Origin: Pseudomonadota bacterium
GTDB taxonomy: Bacteria; Pseudomonadota; Alphaproteobacteria; Rhizobiales; Xanthobacteraceae
Reading direction: 5' to 3'
NCBI GenBank assembly: GCA_023391175.1
Contig: JAEWBL010000120.1
Location: 1 to 16,055, forward strand
DNA: 16,055 nucleotides
Shown here one piece after another: positions 14,800 to 16,055 of the stretch. The notes under the pieces are model-generated. The model was not told the DNA's origin and searched no databases. It saw only the letters and a program-made list of their open reading frames with translations. The translations under genes were made by a program, and so were the position numbers. Position 1 is the stretch's first letter. Each line of letters starts with the position of its first letter.

Positions 14800-16055
14800 C
14801 GGAGGAACTGGGCGAGAGGCTCGGTCTGTTGCTCGACGACGAGGTGGAGCCCCTGCTTCAGGTCCTCGCGGAGGCGAAGATGGCGGGCACGCAGATCGTG
14901 CCTCATCGCGTCGGCGCTATCCCGGTCATCGATGAGGTGATCGAGGCTTTGGCGCGGCGGCTGGAGATGCTGCGCAACCGCGGGGATACGCCCGCAACGG
15001 GCGACCCGCAGACGGTATTTCTGCCGCTCACGCACAGCAACTTCTGGGATACGGACTTCGGAGCCGAAGTCACCCCACGTGGTTCGGTAGCGCAGTTCAG
15101 TCTGCCGCCACAGGTATCTACGACGCTACGCCCCTATCAGGTCGCGGCCTTCGAGTGGCAGGCGCAAGCCTGGAGCACGGGATTGCCGGGCATCCTGAAC
15201 GCGGATGAGCAGGGCCTAGGCAAGACATTGCAGACGTTGAGCTTCCTGACCTGGCTGCGGCAACAAATGGTCGATGGCGAAGTGCCGTCCCGACCCTTCC
15301 TCATCGTCGCGCCGACCTCCCTGCTGCGAAATTGGGAGGCAGAGTGTGCCACCCATGTCGATCCCGACTTCTGGGGCGAGCCGGTCCGCCTCTTTGGTCA
15401 GCACCTCAAGCGATGGAAGCGCCCCGCGCAGCGCGGGCGCGACATTGATGATGGCACGGCCCGGCTCGACCTCTCTTCGATCGAGAATTCGCCCTGCCTC
15501 GTGATCGCGACCTACCAGACGGTTGCCAATTATGCCGTCTCCTTTTCGGAAGCGCCCTTCGCCGTGGTCGTGTTTGACGAGATCCAGAATCTGAAGAACC
15601 CGTTTGCCATGCGTTCGGAGGCAGCAAAGGCCGTCCTCGCCGATTTCCGCATCGGCCTCACCGGGACGCCCGTGGAGAACGCCACGCGCGATATCTGGGC
15701 GATCATGGATCAGCTCTTCCCGCTGGCGCTGGGCCCGCTCGCCGAGTTTCGCCGGGTTTTCGACGAGCCGCGCGAAGAGCGCATGAAGCAGCTTCATGCT
15801 GCGCTTTTCTCGGGTCAATGCGGCCGGCCCCCGCTTGCGCTGCGTCGGCTGAAAAAGGACGCTGCACCCGACCTGCCGCCGAAGGTCCGGATCCTTCACC
15901 CCCGCATTATGCCAGAGGTGCAGGCCATCCGATACGACGAGATCCGGGGCAAGGGCGGCGGCATGTTCGCGCTTCTGCATCACATTCGTCGCACATCGCT
16001 GCATCCTGGTCTCGTTGAAGGCGAGGTTCCGGACACGTTTACGGCGGCATCGGCC
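14796..16055 (+). CDS. zorD: SNF2-family ATPase, C-terminal half of ZorD (3' partial)
   Basis: The frame is open to the window edge (420 codons seen). The ATG at 14796 lies in an ATGA overlap with the preceding frame but has no clear ribosome binding site. Residues about 112-300 are the first RecA-like lobe: LRPYQ (111-115, Q-motif region), NADEQGLGKT (135-144, Walker A/motif I; Met is usual where Gln 139 stands), FLIVAPTSLLRNW (motif Ia), VVFDEIQNLKNP (motif II, with DEIQ in place of DEAH), and LTGTPVEN (motif III). The second lobe is only entered (LRRLKKDAAPDLPPK near 349-363). ZorD is described as an SNF2 ATPase that attacks DNA once the ZorAB motor has signalled. The first 110 residues (GERLGLLLDDEVEPLLQVL...) look like the spacer linking the N-terminal domain to the helicase, so this product alone would be an incomplete ZorD. 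Confidence 0.88.
   Translation, partial: MTEELGERLGLLLDDEVEPLLQVLAEAKMAGTQIVPHRVGAIPVIDEVIEALARRLEMLRNRGDTPATGDPQTVFLPLTHSNFWDTDFGAEVTPRGSVAQFSLPPQVSTTLRPYQVAAFEWQAQAWSTGLPGILNADEQGLGKTLQTLSFLTWLRQQMVDGEVPSRPFLIVAPTSLLRNWEAECATHVDPDFWGEPVRLFGQHLKRWKRPAQRGRDIDDGTARLDLSSIENSPCLVIATYQTVANYAVSFSEAPFAVVVFDEIQNLKNPFAMRSEAAKAVLADFRIGLTGTPVENATRDIWAIMDQLFPLALGPLAEFRRVFDEPREERMKQLHAALFSGQCGRPPLALRRLKKDAAPDLPPKVRILHPRIMPEVQAIRYDEIRGKGGGMFALLHHIRRTSLHPGLVEGEVPDTFTAASA

Noticed and set aside
1..16055. tRNA, rRNA or riboswitch genes
   Set aside because: No cloverleaf, rRNA-like or known riboswitch core was seen on either strand by reading; a covariance-model search would be decisive.

Overview
The window reads as chromosomal DNA of a high-G+C proteobacterium. 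Strong G/C preference at third codon positions, the protein styles and an alphaproteobacterial-looking two-partner-secretion/TonB cluster suggest an alphaproteobacterium, perhaps Hyphomicrobiales near Xanthobacter or Azorhizobium. That placement is inference; no rRNA or tRNA is present to anchor it.

Layout, left to right. (1) 1-1452: two plus-strand alpha/beta hydrolases. The first is cut by the window edge and has an Asp nucleophile, resembling haloacetate dehalogenases or epoxide hydrolases; the second has a Ser nucleophile. (2) 1593-2075, minus strand: a serine recombinase (resolvase/invertase) killed by an amber codon at codon 13 and lacking a recognisable C-terminal helix-turn-helix. It is followed by a locally A+T-rich spacer holding one doubtful small ORF. 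(3) 2432-9465, plus strand: a secretion cluster of a large TpsA exoprotein (haemagglutinin-type secretion domain plus about 14 GLUG repeats), its TpsB outer-membrane translocator, and ExbB, ExbD and TonB. From tpsB to tonB the genes are tightly packed. (4) About 9482-9934: a truncated IS3-family transposase that marks a junction. (5) 9987 to the right edge, plus strand: a type I Zorya anti-phage operon, zorA-zorB-zorC-zorD, with ATGA overlaps or near-zero spacing. ZorA/ZorB form a proton-driven membrane motor that senses infection; ZorC (EH-signature) and ZorD (SNF2 ATPase) are the cytosolic effectors. The window ends inside zorD.

The main system is Zorya, which is already described. The most informative oddity is that zorD is split into two reading frames. 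Third-position base bias and protein-family logic place the frame change at a run of five G residues (14766-14770), so this may be a one-base indel, a sequencing error, or a natural split. Other points: a TonB-ExbB-ExbD energiser sits directly downstream of a TpsA/TpsB pair, whose translocation is normally regarded as energy-independent; two unrelated operons built on ExbB/MotA-type stators lie side by side, separated only by the IS remnant; and the EH-signature core of zorC is an A+T-rich patch.
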